Shown one piece after another: positions 1 to 7,555 of a DNA stretch of 13,587 nt. The notes beneath the pieces were generated by a model that did not search any database, had not been told where the DNA came from, and saw nothing but the letters and a program-made list of their open reading frames with translations. A program made the translations under genes and the position numbers. This DNA is from Clostridia bacterium (lineage in GTDB: Bacteria; Aerophobota; Aerophobia; Aerophobales; AE-B3A): assembly GCA_009618505.1 (NCBI GenBank), contig WJOQ01000207.1, positions 1 to 13,587 of the forward strand, given 5' to 3'. The number at the start of each line of letters is the position of its first letter. Within the stretch, counting starts at the first letter, position 1.

Positions 1-51
1 CTTAGCACTACACACTACTTCTCTCTTTCACTTGGTTTCTAAAATATTGAA

Positions 52-67
52 GGGGGAAACATCCCCC
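52..67 (-). terminator. Possible intrinsic terminator after the M42 peptidase gene
   Basis: On the minus strand, about 65 bases past the peptidase stop, a GGGGG/CCCCC stem with a six-base loop (arms 52-56 and 63-67) is followed by a moderately T-rich stretch (TTCAATATTTT). A second weaker stem (GCCTG/CAGGC) lies nearer the gene at about 82-113. The T-run is interrupted, so this is only a candidate transcription end for the glycolysis-secG-peptidase operon. Nothing else is seen in bases 1-131. Confidence 0.4.
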
Positions 68-131
68 CTCAACCGCCTTTGGCCTGCTCCCCCCAAGTTC
101 AAAAACAGGCAGAGTACCTCCGGACAATTTT

Positions 132-1190
132 CTAAGGAATGAAGCTTATCCCCTCCTTTATCTCTAGAACAAAAGCACTCAATAGCTTTACAGCAGCTTC
201 AAGGTCTTTTAAGGAAAGAACCTCCACAGGGGTATGCATATAGCGTACAGGAACCGACATTAGAGCTGTAGCCACGCCAGCTCGACTAAGCTGAATGACA
301 TTAGCATCAGTGCCGGTAGCCCCACTTACTCCGGCAAGCTGGTAGGGAATCCCTTTCTCTTGAGCAATCTTCATCAGCATTTTTCCCAGTTTAGGATTTA
401 TATTTGCTCCTCGGAAAAGAACAACTCCTTTACCCACGAGTATCTCCCCTTCTCTCTTCTTATCCACATCAGGATGATCAGTAGCATGGTCTACTTCCAC
501 AGCGATTCCCACCTGAGGGTTGATAGCATAAGCGGCTGTGCGCGCTCCTCTTAAGCCTATCTCCTCCTGTACAGTAGAGGTAGCAAATACTGCTGCCCGC
601 AATGGTCTATCACTAATTCGTCTTAAAACTTCACAAATCACAAAAGCCCCCACTTTGTCGTCAAAACCCCGGGACACTACTAACTCTCCTGCCAATCTTT
701 CCAATCTCTCCCAAAAAGTAATAGGGTCACCAATCGAAATCATTTTCTCTGCTTCTTTCTTATCCTTTGCTCCTATATCAATCCATTGCTGGGAAAGCTC
801 AACTACCTTCTTTCTCTCTTCTTCTTTAAGCATATGAATAGCTTTTCTTCCGATTACTCCCAATACTGGACCCTTGCCGGTATGAATTTGCACTCTTTTC
901 CCTGGAGTAATATGAGCATCTACTCCTCCTATAGAAGAAAAAAAGACAAATCCTTTCTCGTCAATATATTTGACCATAAATCCAATTTCATCACAGTGAC
1001 CAGCTAGCATTAAACGAGGCTTTCCCTGAGGGTTTTTTATCCCCATCACATTTCCATGCACATCAGTTTTTACCTGATCAGCAAACTTTTCCATCTCTTT
1101 CCTGACCACCTTCTGGACTGGCTCTTCAAATCCAGAAGGACTGGGTGCCCGCACTAGGTCTGTTAGTAATTGAAAAGACTCTTTTTTCAT
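132..1190 (-). CDS. M42 family metallo-aminopeptidase (glutamyl aminopeptidase / FrvX-like)
   Basis: This is a 352-residue cytosolic, probably dinuclear-metal aminopeptidase of the M42 (TET/FrvX/CelM) family, which trims short peptides and usually forms large oligomers. Expected residues are visible: GHCDE with H65 and D67, the bridging Asp in FDDKVG (about 177), the EE pair in TVQEEIG (209 catalytic base, 210 ligand), VEVDH (Asp 234) and the final ligand H319 in MHTPVEV. Length is normal for the family (about 340-360). The ATG is preceded by AAGGTG with a five-base spacer, supporting the start. It is the last gene of the minus-strand block, about 120 bp after secG, and could share that transcript. 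Older annotations of this family as 'endoglucanase' or 'cellulase' are generally wrong. Substrate preference cannot be read from the sequence. Confidence 0.93.
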   Translation of the reverse strand: MKKESFQLLTDLVRAPSPSGFEEPVQKVVRKEMEKFADQVKTDVHGNVMGIKNPQGKPRLMLAGHCDEIGFMVKYIDEKGFVFFSSIGGVDAHITPGKRVQIHTGKGPVLGVIGRKAIHMLKEEERKKVVELSQQWIDIGAKDKKEAEKMISIGDPITFWERLERLAGELVVSRGFDDKVGAFVICEVLRRISDRPLRAAVFATSTVQEEIGLRGARTAAYAINPQVGIAVEVDHATDHPDVDKKREGEILVGKGVVLFRGANINPKLGKMLMKIAQEKGIPYQLAGVSGATGTDANVIQLSRAGVATALMSVPVRYMHTPVEVLSLKDLEAAVKLLSAFVLEIKEGISFIP

Positions 1191-1310
1191 TTCGTCACCT
1201 TACCAGTTACCCTTCTCCGGCTACTGTATAGTGGAAACAAAAAGCAGAAAAAGATAGGGTGTAGTTTTTTTCTAAACGCTATACGCTAACCGCTATATTT
1301 ATCCTGTATT

Positions 1311-1607
1311 TCAAGTAACTTCAATGGCTCTACCCGCATTAATCGATGACGTCTCAGTTTCGGGCTCAATTTGGGGAGGTTTACTCCCTGAGTAAAATAC
1401 AGACATAAAGAGGGTCGTAGTCATAAAGATTATAGCCAAAACTATAATCACTTTCGCCAATGGGCTAATTGCACCCATAGCACCAAAAAACGTTCTTACT
1501 CCTCCTCCAAAAGAAGCTCCTGTACTAGCTCCTTTTCCTACCTGCAACAAAATCGTCACTATTAACAAAATACAAACCATGATATGTAAGGTTAAAAGCA
1601 GCCCCAT
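1311..1607 (-). CDS. secG: SecG, preprotein translocase subunit
   Basis: A 98-residue inner-membrane protein of the SecYEG translocon. It has two hydrophobic helices (about residues 2-22 and 50-70) separated by the characteristic LLQVGKGASTGASFGGG loop, then a short polar C-terminal tail, at normal SecG length. The longest frame would begin at a GTG at 1613 that overlaps the tpiA stop, but that codon sits inside the AAGGAG ribosome-binding site. The ATG two codons later (1607) has AAGGAG with a five-base spacer, so I choose it. The ribosome-binding site therefore lies in the last codons of tpiA, suggesting translational coupling. A tpiA-secG junction at the end of a gap-pgk-tpi cassette is common in bacteria and supports the call. 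Confidence 0.93.
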   Translation of the reverse strand: MGLLLTLHIMVCILLIVTILLQVGKGASTGASFGGGVRTFFGAMGAISPLAKVIIVLAIIFMTTTLFMSVFYSGSKPPQIEPETETSSINAGRAIEVT

Positions 1608-1609
1608 TT

Positions 1610-2365
1610 TCACTCCTTGTATTTAATTATTCTGGCAAAAGAGGAAGCTTCCAAGCTTGCTCCTCCCACCAAAGCTCCGTCTATGTCAGGTTGACACATA
1701 AGTCCTTTTATGTTATCCGGCTTGGCACTTCCTCCATATTGAATACGGATGGAATTTGCTATTTCTTTTCCTAATAGCTCTTCCAGAGTAATTCTAATGA
1801 AGCGGTGCATCTCTTGAGCCTGCTCAGGAGTAGCTGTCTCTCCCGTGCCTATAGCCCATACAGGCTCATAGGCAATAACTAATTCCTCTCCATTCTGAAG
1901 ATCAATTCCTTCCAGACACCCTCTTAGCTGGACTGATACTATTTCTTCCGCTTTTCCATCTTTTCTTTCTTTAAGTCTCTCTCCTACGCAGAGAATAGGT
2001 ATTAAACCAGAGGAAAGAGCTGCTCTGGCTTTTTTGTTTATCTGGTTATCGTTTTCCCCAAAATATTGCCTTCTTTCAGAATGACCTAAAATAACATATT
2101 CACATCCTATATCAAGAAGCATAGAAGAAGATATTTCTCCTGTGTAGGCTCCTTCTTCCTTTTCGTGCATGTTCTGCGCTCCTAAGGCGATACTACTCCC
2201 TTCAATTACTGCTTTGACTGAACTCAAGGCAGTAAAAGGAGGAAAGACCACCACCTCCACTTCATCCAGGTTCTGAATCTCCTTTTCTAGCTCCCCCACT
2301 GTACGAACTGCTTGCTGCATTGTTTTATGCATTTTCCAGTTTCCACCAAAAATCGGCTTACGCAA
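1610..2365 (-). CDS. tpiA: Triosephosphate isomerase
   Basis: Interconverts dihydroxyacetone phosphate and glyceraldehyde 3-phosphate in glycolysis/gluconeogenesis. With the TTG start at 2365 the protein has 251 residues, the normal length, and begins MRKPIFGGNWKMHKT. Active-site residues are N9 and K11, H95 in GHSERR, and E167 in AYEPVWAIGTG; phosphate-loop motifs YGGSAKPDN and GALVGGASL follow. The longer ATG-started frame (to 2455) would add about 30 residues encoded by repetitive spacer DNA, rich in R/K and without family similarity. The TTG instead has AAGGAG six bases upstream, so I take it as the true start. The stop overlaps the secG ribosome-binding site. It lies third in the gap-pgk-tpiA cassette, with a 160 bp structured leader after pgk. 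Confidence 0.95.
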   Translation of the reverse strand: MRKPIFGGNWKMHKTMQQAVRTVGELEKEIQNLDEVEVVVFPPFTALSSVKAVIEGSSIALGAQNMHEKEEGAYTGEISSSMLLDIGCEYVILGHSERRQYFGENDNQINKKARAALSSGLIPILCVGERLKERKDGKAEEIVSVQLRGCLEGIDLQNGEELVIAYEPVWAIGTGETATPEQAQEMHRFIRITLEELLGKEIANSIRIQYGGSAKPDNIKGLMCQPDIDGALVGGASLEASSFARIIKYKE

Positions 2366-2390
2366 TTCTCTCTCCTTCTTCGTATCTCGA

Positions 2391-2468
2391 TACTCGATAC
2401 TAGATACTCGTTTTGTCCCTCGTCTTGTTTTTCTTCTTTTACGAGTATCGAGCATCTAGGATCGAGTA
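2391..2468. repeat. Imperfect inverted repeat in the tpiA leader
   Basis: Two 20-base arms at 2391-2410 and 2449-2468 are inverted copies of each other with 18 of 20 positions matching, separated by 38 bases. They are built from the words TACTCGAT, CTAGAT and CTCG. In the pgk-tpiA transcript this could form a long hairpin just upstream of the tpiA ribosome-binding site. The 2469-2528 stretch continues with words like AGCGACTAG and AACGAGCAACGA. This is the same class of spacer filler found elsewhere in the left block. Confidence 0.7.
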
Positions 2469-2528
2469 GCTATAACTTACGCTTTCCTCTTTTCGAGCAA
2501 CAAGCGACTAGCAACGAGCAACGAATCT

Positions 2529-3713
2529 CTATTTACTATTCAGAGCGGCTACTCCGGGTAGTTCTTTTCCTTCCAGGAACTCCAGGGAAGCACCTCCTCC
2601 GGTAGAGATATGGCTCATCTTATCTTCTAAACCTATCCTTCTAATAGCAGCAATAGAATCTCCCCCTCCCACTACCACAGTCGCATCACATTCGGCTAAC
2701 ATTCTAGCTATAGTTTCAGTGCCTTTGGCAAAATCTTCTATTTCAAACATTCCCATAGGTCCGTTCCAGAAGACAGTCCTTGCTTTGTTGATAGACCCGG
2801 CAAAAAGTTTCAGTGTCTCAGGACCTATATCTAAAGCTAACCAATCAAGGGGAATCTTATCCTGCCCTACTATCTTTGCTTCTGCTCCCTTTTTTGCCTC
2901 TTTAGCTACCAGATGGTCAAGTGGAAGAAGGATTCTACATTTTTTTTCAAATGCTTTATCTATTATATTTTTCGCCTCTGATATCTTTTCTTCTTCCAGT
3001 AAGGACTTACCCACAGGAAAACCCTTTGCCTTGAGAAAAGTATAAGCCATTCCTCCTCCTATAAGAATATCCTCACATTTGTCCAGGAGATTAAGCAATA
3101 CTCCTATCTTATCAGAGACCTTGGCTCCCCCCAAAATAGCCACAAAAGGAGCCTGTGGATTGGCCAAAATCCCTCCCAAAACTTCCAGTTCCTTACCCAT
3201 TAGAAAACCGGCTGCCGAAGGTAAAAACCTGGCCACTCCTACAGTAGAAGCATGAGCTCGATGAGCTGTGCCGAAAGCATCGTTAATAAAAATATCTGCC
3301 AGAGAAGCTAGCTTTTTGGCAAACTGAGGATCGTTATCTGTCTCCCCTTTATAAAAACGAGTATTCTCCAAAAGCATAACCTCATCTGGCTTCATCTCTT
3401 CAGCTTTTTTCTTTACCTCGCTACCCACACACTCATCAAGCTTTAGAACTTTTTTTCCCAGAAGTTTTTCCAGACGACGAGCTACTACATCCATCCCTAG
3501 TTTCTCTACCACTTTTCCCTTTGGTCTTCCCAGGTGAGACATAAGTATAAGGCTAGCTCCTTGCTCTAAAATATATCGAATAGTAGGAAGGGACGCCCTT
3601 ATTCTTGTATCATCAGTAATATCCCCTTTATCATTCAGGGTAACGTTAAAATCCACCCTCATTAGTACTCGTTTGTTCTTTAGCGCTATATCTTTGACAG
3701 TCAATTTTTCCAT
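2529..3713 (-). CDS. pgk: Phosphoglycerate kinase
   Basis: Catalyses 1,3-bisphosphoglycerate + ADP to 3-phosphoglycerate + ATP. From the chosen ATG (3713) the protein is 394 residues, the usual bacterial length, starting MEKLTVKDIALKNKRVLMRVDFNV. Two domains are clear. The N-terminal substrate domain has MRVDFNVTL, MSHLGRPKG, LLENTRFYKGE and INDAFGTAHRAHAST. The C-terminal nucleotide domain has AILGGAKVSDKIGV, LIGGGMAYTF, FWNGPMGMFE, VVGGGDS and the GGGAS-LEFLEGKELPG end. Upstream ATGs at 3746, 3734 and others would add up to 11 lysine-rich residues not typical of the family. The ribosome-binding site for 3713 is only a purine run (AAGAAAGAAGTG), so the start is likely but not certain. Middle gene of the gap-pgk-tpiA cassette. 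Confidence 0.95.
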   Translation of the reverse strand: MEKLTVKDIALKNKRVLMRVDFNVTLNDKGDITDDTRIRASLPTIRYILEQGASLILMSHLGRPKGKVVEKLGMDVVARRLEKLLGKKVLKLDECVGSEVKKKAEEMKPDEVMLLENTRFYKGETDNDPQFAKKLASLADIFINDAFGTAHRAHASTVGVARFLPSAAGFLMGKELEVLGGILANPQAPFVAILGGAKVSDKIGVLLNLLDKCEDILIGGGMAYTFLKAKGFPVGKSLLEEEKISEAKNIIDKAFEKKCRILLPLDHLVAKEAKKGAEAKIVGQDKIPLDWLALDIGPETLKLFAGSINKARTVFWNGPMGMFEIEDFAKGTETIARMLAECDATVVVGGGDSIAAIRRIGLEDKMSHISTGGGASLEFLEGKELPGVAALNSK

Positions 3714-3756
3714 CACTTCTTTCTTCTTTTCCATCATTGCGAACAATATCCCGTAG

Positions 3757-3812
3757 TCGTGATGCGTCGTGCGTGATGCGTATTGCGCAATACGACATAC
3801 GATATACGCAAT
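3757..3812. repeat. Self-complementary spacer between gap and pgk
   Basis: The gap-pgk spacer contains short repeated words (GATGCGT, GTGCGTGATGCG, ATACGACATACGATATACG) and a perfect 16-base palindrome CGTATTGCGCAATACG at 3779-3794. It could form a small hairpin in the operon mRNA. It resembles the other filler sequences of the left block in style but not in exact sequence. Confidence 0.6.
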
Positions 3813-3813
3813 A

Positions 3814-4815
3814 CTATTTTTTTATCATATATTCGGCTAGGTCTATTATTCGACAGGAATATCCCCATTCATTGTCATACCAACCCAAAACTTTTACCAG
3901 CGTTCCTTCGATTACATAAGTATAATCTGCATCTACAATAGCCGAAGCAGAGTCTGTGGTAAAATCATGAGAAACCAGAGGTTCCGAAGAGTATTTTAAG
4001 ATTCCTTTCAGGCTTCCCTGAGAAGCTTTTCTGAGAGCCAGGTTTACCTCATCTACTGTCGTTTCTTTTTCCACCTCAGCTACCAAGTCCACTAAACTAA
4101 CATCAGGCGTAGGAACTCGAATAGCCAGACCATCTATCTTCCCCTCCAATTCAGGTATTACTTTTCCTGCTGCTACCGCTGCTCCAGTACTGGTAGGTAT
4201 CATAGAAAGAGCAGCTGCTCTCGCTCTTCTCAAATCTTTGTGAGGTGCATCCAATAAAGCCTGGTCATTGGTATAAGAATGAATAGTGGTCATCACGGCA
4301 TGCTTTATCCCGAAATTGTCTATCAAAACCTTGACTATAGGTACCAGGCAGTTAGTGGTACAAGAGGCATTAGAAACAATATCATCCTGTGCAGGACGGT
4401 AGGTTTCTTGATTCACTCCCATCACTATAGTTGGAACAGCACCTTTGGCTGGAGCACTGATAATAACTTTCTTAGCTCCGGCTTGCAGATGAGAAGCTGC
4501 TTGTTCTTTGCTTCGGAATAAACCAGTGGACTCTATTACAATATCCACCCCCATTTCCTTCCAGGGAAGACTGGCTGGATTTCTTTCCGAACAGACCTTT
4601 ATCTTTTTCCCATCAATTATTATACTATCTCCTTCTGCTTTCACCTCACCCTGGTAAGTCCCGTGAATAGAATCATACTTAAACAAATAGGCCAATGTCT
4701 CGGCATCCACCAAATCATTTACAGCTACAAAATCCAAATCTGTCTTTTCCCCTAAGGCCACCCTTAAAGTAATTCTTCCAATCCTTCCAAATCCATTGAT
4801 TGCTACTCTTCCCAT
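3814..4815 (-). CDS. gap: Glyceraldehyde-3-phosphate dehydrogenase, type I
   Basis: Oxidative phosphorylation of glyceraldehyde 3-phosphate with NAD(P). The 333-residue length is normal. The Rossmann motif INGFGRIGR is at residues 6-14, and N33-D34 at the end of the second strand suggests NAD preference. The catalytic cysteine C152 sits in SNASCTTNC, with H179 in [10 protein letters not shown] as the activating histidine. WYDNEWGYS lies near the C terminus. The ATG has a strong AAAGGAGG ribosome-binding site eight bases upstream. It lies 44 bp after thiL and about 100 bp before pgk, making the usual gap-pgk-tpiA order. Confidence 0.96.
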   Translation of the reverse strand: MGRVAINGFGRIGRITLRVALGEKTDLDFVAVNDLVDAETLAYLFKYDSIHGTYQGEVKAEGDSIIIDGKKIKVCSERNPASLPWKEMGVDIVIESTGLFRSKEQAASHLQAGAKKVIISAPAKGAVPTIVMGVNQETYRPAQDDIVSNASCTTNCLVPIVKVLIDNFGIKHAVMTTIHSYTNDQALLDAPHKDLRRARAAALSMIPTSTGAAVAAGKVIPELEGKIDGLAIRVPTPDVSLVDLVAEVEKETTVDEVNLALRKASQGSLKGILKYSSEPLVSHDFTTDSASAIVDADYTYVIEGTLVKVLGWYDNEWGYSCRIIDLAEYMIKK

Positions 4816-4859
4816 CTATACTTCCTCCTTTTGTTTATTATTCTTCATTGATAGTTAGT

Positions 4860-5876
4860 CTAAATACAAGAATCATCCTTTTTCAAGAAATGATCGTATC
4901 CCCCTCCCTCTATACTGGTGCGGGTACCTCTTTTGTTGATAATAGAAATCCCTTCTCTTTTATCAACCACCTCTCCGATCAGACTACAAGAAAAATCCAA
5001 CTCTTCCTCCACCAGTTTTCTTTTATTGGGGGGTACGGTAAAAAGAAGCTCGTAGTCTTCCCCTCCATAAAGCGCCCATTTCAGAAAAGACTGCTTCAAT
5101 GTCTTAGCCACAGTCTTACTGGAAGGAGCTACGGGAAGTTTTTCTTCCCAGACAACCGCTCCCTTGTCGCTTTCCTTTCCCAAACGAGTAAGATCGGAAG
5201 CCAGACCATCACTAATATCTATCATTGCTGAAGCTATTCTTCTTCTGCCTATTTCCCGACCTTCTCTCAAACGGGGAAAAGGCTTAAGATGTCTTTCTAT
5301 TAAAGACTCTCTTACTGATTGTCCTATAGGCAAGCTACTTTTTTCTAAACAGGCTAAACCGGCAGCCGCTGTTCCTAATTCTCCGGTGACGTAGATTAAA
5401 TCTCCCTCCTCAGCTCCAGACCGCAGAACAATCTCTTCCCTCTTCGCTTGTCCCAGCAAGGAAATAGTGATAAAGAAAACAGAAGAATAAACTAAGTCCC
5501 CTCCTATTATACCCACCTTACTCAAAGAAGCTACTTCCTTCAATCCTTCATATAATTCGTCTACCAAGGAAGTCTCTTTATCTTTAGAGAGACCAAGCGA
5601 AACTAAACAATAAGTGGGACTTCCCCCTATTGCCGCAATATCAGAAATATTCACTGCCAGGGCTTTCCACCCTAGCTCTCGGAAAGAGGTATAATCCCAT
5701 TTAAAATGGATATCTTCCACCAGGGTATCGCTAGTGAATAAAAGTGAATCGCCCCAAGGTACCTCTATAACTGCTGTATCGTCTCCTATTCCTACGACCG
5801 CCCCTTGTTGAAATGCCCTTAAACTAGACCTGATTCGTTGAATAAGTCCAAATTCTCCGATTTGCGATATTTTCAT
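4860..5876 (-). CDS. thiL: Thiamine-monophosphate kinase
   Basis: Phosphorylates thiamine monophosphate to the active cofactor thiamine diphosphate using ATP; a member of the PurM/SelD/ThiL/HypE fold superfamily. The protein is 338 residues from the ATG at 5876. Motifs in order: GDDTAVIE (31-38) for Mg/ATP, TSDTLVEDIHF (48-58), LAVNISDIAAIGG, GGDLVYS, DISDGLASDL and GGEDYELLF. The N terminus, MKISQIGEFGLIQRI, is typical of ThiL. The upstream ATG (5894) would add six residues; GAAGG five bases before 5876 favours the internal start. The gene is unlinked here to other thiamine genes and sits between tRNA-Gln and gap. Confidence 0.94.
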   Translation of the reverse strand: MKISQIGEFGLIQRIRSSLRAFQQGAVVGIGDDTAVIEVPWGDSLLFTSDTLVEDIHFKWDYTSFRELGWKALAVNISDIAAIGGSPTYCLVSLGLSKDKETSLVDELYEGLKEVASLSKVGIIGGDLVYSSVFFITISLLGQAKREEIVLRSGAEEGDLIYVTGELGTAAAGLACLEKSSLPIGQSVRESLIERHLKPFPRLREGREIGRRRIASAMIDISDGLASDLTRLGKESDKGAVVWEEKLPVAPSSKTVAKTLKQSFLKWALYGGEDYELLFTVPPNKRKLVEEELDFSCSLIGEVVDKREGISIINKRGTRTSIEGGGYDHFLKKDDSCI

Positions 5877-5945
5877 CCGGGCCTTCGTTCCCAATTTTCT
5901 TTAGCACTATATACGACATCCTGTATACTACATACAACTTTTGTA

Positions 5946-6085
5946 TGGCTGGGGCGGGAGGATTCCTTCTTCCCCCCTCGCCTTCACTCGTCCTCCGAAG
6001 TCCGGCCGCCCTCACTGCCATTCGTTCCACTCATTCTTCCTCCGCGGGACGCGTTCGGGTCGGCTTCGAATCCTCCTGCGACGAC
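5946..6085. repeat. GC-richer element bounded by inverted tRNA-Gln T-arm sequences
   Basis: Positions 5946-5965 repeat exactly the last 20 bases (with CCA) of the neighbouring tRNA-Gln, in the same orientation. At the other side, 6065-6076 is the 12-base T-arm word TTCGAATCCTCC in the opposite orientation, so 5957-5965 and 6068-6076 form a 9 bp terminal inverted repeat. The interior (5966-6064) is clearly richer in G+C than its surroundings and encodes no convincing protein. A small CATACAA/TTGTATG hairpin (5931-5947) abuts the left end. It looks like a short repeat or non-autonomous insertion tied to tRNA 3' ends, but this is inference. It fills most of the thiL-tRNA spacer. Confidence 0.55.
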
Positions 6086-6141
6086 ACAAAATGTTCTGCT
6101 CTTTACTATATACGATATACTCGATACGATATACGGGTTTT

Positions 6142-6216
6142 TGGCTGGGGCGGGAGGATTCGAACCTCCGAATAACGGATCCAAAGTCCGCTGTGTTACC
6201 GCTTCACCACGCCCCA
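6142..6216 (-). tRNA. tRNA-Gln (anticodon TTG), CCA encoded
   Basis: A 75-base minus-strand tRNA. The acceptor stem is TGGGGCG/CGCCCCA with G discriminator and encoded CCA. The D arm is short (GTG/CAC) with the AAGCGGTAA loop. The anticodon stem GCGGA/TCCGT holds the loop CTTTGGA, giving anticodon TTG (reads CAA). The T arm carries GGTTCGAATCC. A weak U1-A72 first pair is typical of glutamine tRNAs. It lies between the RAM-domain gene and thiL, in the direction of the operon, so it may be processed from the long transcript. Confidence 0.95.
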
Positions 6217-6222
6217 ATCTCC

Positions 6223-6281
6223 TATCTAGTATCTCGTAAGAAAACATAGGTTTTTCTTTTCGAGATACGAGATACTAGATA
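6223..6281. repeat. 16 bp perfect inverted repeat between RAM gene and tRNA-Gln
   Basis: Arms 6223-6238 (TATCTAGTATCTCGTA) and 6266-6281 are perfect inverted copies around a 27-base loop. On the minus strand the hairpin would sit after the RAM-domain gene and six bases before the tRNA 5' end. No T-run follows, so it is not a classical intrinsic terminator. It could be an RNA-processing or pausing structure. It uses the same CTAGATAC/ACGAGATAC vocabulary as the tpiA leader repeat. Confidence 0.75.
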
Positions 6282-6295
6282 CGATTCACGAATTT

Positions 6296-6526
6296 TTACT
6301 CCAATACCAAATCAGTTACCGTATTTTTGATACCTTTAAGAGTGCGTAATTTGTCCACAACTACCTGAAGAATATCCTCAAAACTATCCGCCTCGATTAA
6401 GGCTAAAACATCCTGATCTCCTGTGGTTAGCTCTGCTCCCTTTACCTCATCAAATGTCAGCAAAGCATCCCTTACGCTTCTCTCCTTTCCCATCTCTACT
6501 TCAATCTTTAAATAAGCTCTAGCCAT
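6296..6526 (-). CDS. Stand-alone RAM (AsnC/Lrp ligand-binding) domain protein
   Basis: A 76-residue protein matching only the C-terminal RAM/AsnC_trans_reg domain of Lrp family regulators: a beta strand (AYLKIEVEMG), a helix (SVRDALLTFDEV), a strand pair (GAELTTGDQDVLALIEAD), a second helix (FEDILQVVVDKLRTL) and the closing strand with the KGIKNTVTDLVLE end. There is no helix-turn-helix, so it does not bind DNA on its own. Such proteins are known to oligomerise and bind amino acids. The ATG is preceded by AAGGGGGGAG. It starts 15 bp after def and probably belongs to the panD-def transcript. Its role there is unknown; a small-molecule sensor is the natural guess. Confidence 0.85.
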   Translation of the reverse strand: MARAYLKIEVEMGKERSVRDALLTFDEVKGAELTTGDQDVLALIEADSFEDILQVVVDKLRTLKGIKNTVTDLVLE

Positions 6527-6541
6527 TTAACTCCCCCCTTT

Positions 6542-7054
6542 TCACTTAAGCCTCGCTTTTTCCTCCAATTCCCTTAACTCACTCTGGAAACTGTCTTTTT
6601 CCTGGGAACTGGCATAATCAATTATTAAGATGCCGGAAAGATGATCGACCTCATGTTGAAGGACATGAGCAAGAAGACCTTCTCCCTCTATCTTTGTCCT
6701 CCTTCCCTCTTCATTCAGACCCTGAACCAATACTCTCATTGCTCTCTTTACCTTTATCGTAACCCCGGGGATAGAAAGACAACCTTCTTCTATAGCACTT
6801 TCATCTTCTCTTAACATAATTAAAGGATTAGCCAGTTTTATCAATCCTCCCCCCACATCTACCACCATTAACTGCTCATCTATTCCTACCTGGCAGGCGG
6901 CTAATCCAATGCCTTGAGCTTCATACATAGTACGTGCTATTCTGTCAAATATCTCCTTTTCTCTCAGCCCTACACTACCCACTCGCACACACTGTTTTCT
7001 CAATATGGGCTCTCCGTATTCTCTAATTCTATAGACAGACATACTCTCTATCAT
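6542..7054 (-). CDS. def: Peptide deformylase
   Basis: Removes the N-formyl group from nascent bacterial proteins; a metallohydrolase. All three family motifs are present in the 170-residue protein: GIGLAACQ (48-55), EGCLS (90-94, metal ligand C92) and HEVDH (134-138; ligands H134 and H138, catalytic E135). The C-terminal extension is short and charged. The start overlaps the panD stop by four bases (ATGA), indicating translational coupling; an internal ATG four codons on is the alternative. No fmt gene is visible next to it, which is a frequent partner elsewhere. Confidence 0.95.
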   Translation of the reverse strand: MIESMSVYRIREYGEPILRKQCVRVGSVGLREKEIFDRIARTMYEAQGIGLAACQVGIDEQLMVVDVGGGLIKLANPLIMLREDESAIEEGCLSIPGVTIKVKRAMRVLVQGLNEEGRRTKIEGEGLLAHVLQHEVDHLSGILIIDYASSQEKDSFQSELRELEEKARLK

Positions 7055-7404
7055 TTCTTCTTTAGCCTATTTCTCTCATCTACAAAAATAATTTTGGACT
7101 TTAGACCTTTTGCCTCTTCATCAGTAAGCAAAACATAAGAGATAATTATCACCTTGTCGCCCACTTGAGCTAACCTCGCTGCTGCTCCATTTACACAGAT
7201 TATACCTGACTTTCTTTCTCCCTCAATCGCATAAGTACTAAATCTTTCACCATTGTTCAGATTGAAAACCTCTAGTCTCTCTCCCGCTAGAATATCTGCC
7301 GCCTCCATTAGCTCTACATCAACAGTGATGCTTCCCTCATAGTTTAGCTCAGCCTGAGTAACTGTGGCTCTATGTATCTTCGACTTATATAGTGTTCTTA
7401 ACAT
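7051..7404 (-). CDS. panD: Aspartate 1-decarboxylase precursor
   Basis: A pyruvoyl-dependent enzyme making beta-alanine from aspartate for pantothenate and coenzyme A. The 117-residue proenzyme has the self-cleavage site G24-S25, where Ser25 becomes the pyruvoyl group. It also has K9, R54, T57, Y58 and N72 at the positions known from the E. coli enzyme. The ATG has AAAAGGA with a five-base spacer, and a strong promoter lies about 40 bases upstream. It is the first gene of the minus-strand block and overlaps def by four bases. No panB or panC is present in the window. Confidence 0.96.
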   Translation of the reverse strand: MLRTLYKSKIHRATVTQAELNYEGSITVDVELMEAADILAGERLEVFNLNNGERFSTYAIEGERKSGIICVNGAAARLAQVGDKVIIISYVLLTDEEAKGLKSKIIFVDERNRLKKK

Positions 7405-7440
7405 ATAATTCCTTTTATTAACACTTGAAATTCACCTGAA

Positions 7441-7468
7441 ATTCTATCACAAGACAGACCTTTGTCAA
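7441..7468 (-). promoter_or_regulatory. Sigma70-type promoter for panD-def
   Basis: On the minus strand TTGACA (7463-7468) and TAGAAT (7441-7446) are separated by 16 bases, with an extended TGn directly before the -10 box. Predicted initiation is near 7434, giving a leader of about 30 bases that contains only the panD ribosome-binding site. Confidence 0.8.
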
Positions 7469-7555
7469 CATCATGCATCATCAAGTTATAGTGTTAATGA
7501 AATGTCCTCTTGAACTTTCAATCAGAATGGATGGCAAGTTTCATCACAATATCCG

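Noticed and set aside
360..1007. Plus-strand frames opposite the M42 peptidase gene
   Set aside because: Antisense shadows of a clearly conserved gene with no motifs of their own.
2366..2455. 30-residue N-terminal extension of triosephosphate isomerase
   Set aside because: Encoded by the inverted-repeat spacer, K/R-rich, not family-like; the TTG with AAGGAG gives the normal 251-residue enzyme.
5838..6249. Several overlapping plus- and minus-strand open frames around the tRNA and GC-rich element
   Set aside because: They run across the tRNA-Gln gene and its partial copy; the WLGREDSN/GAGGFEP-like peptides are the well-known artefact of translating tRNA 3' ends.
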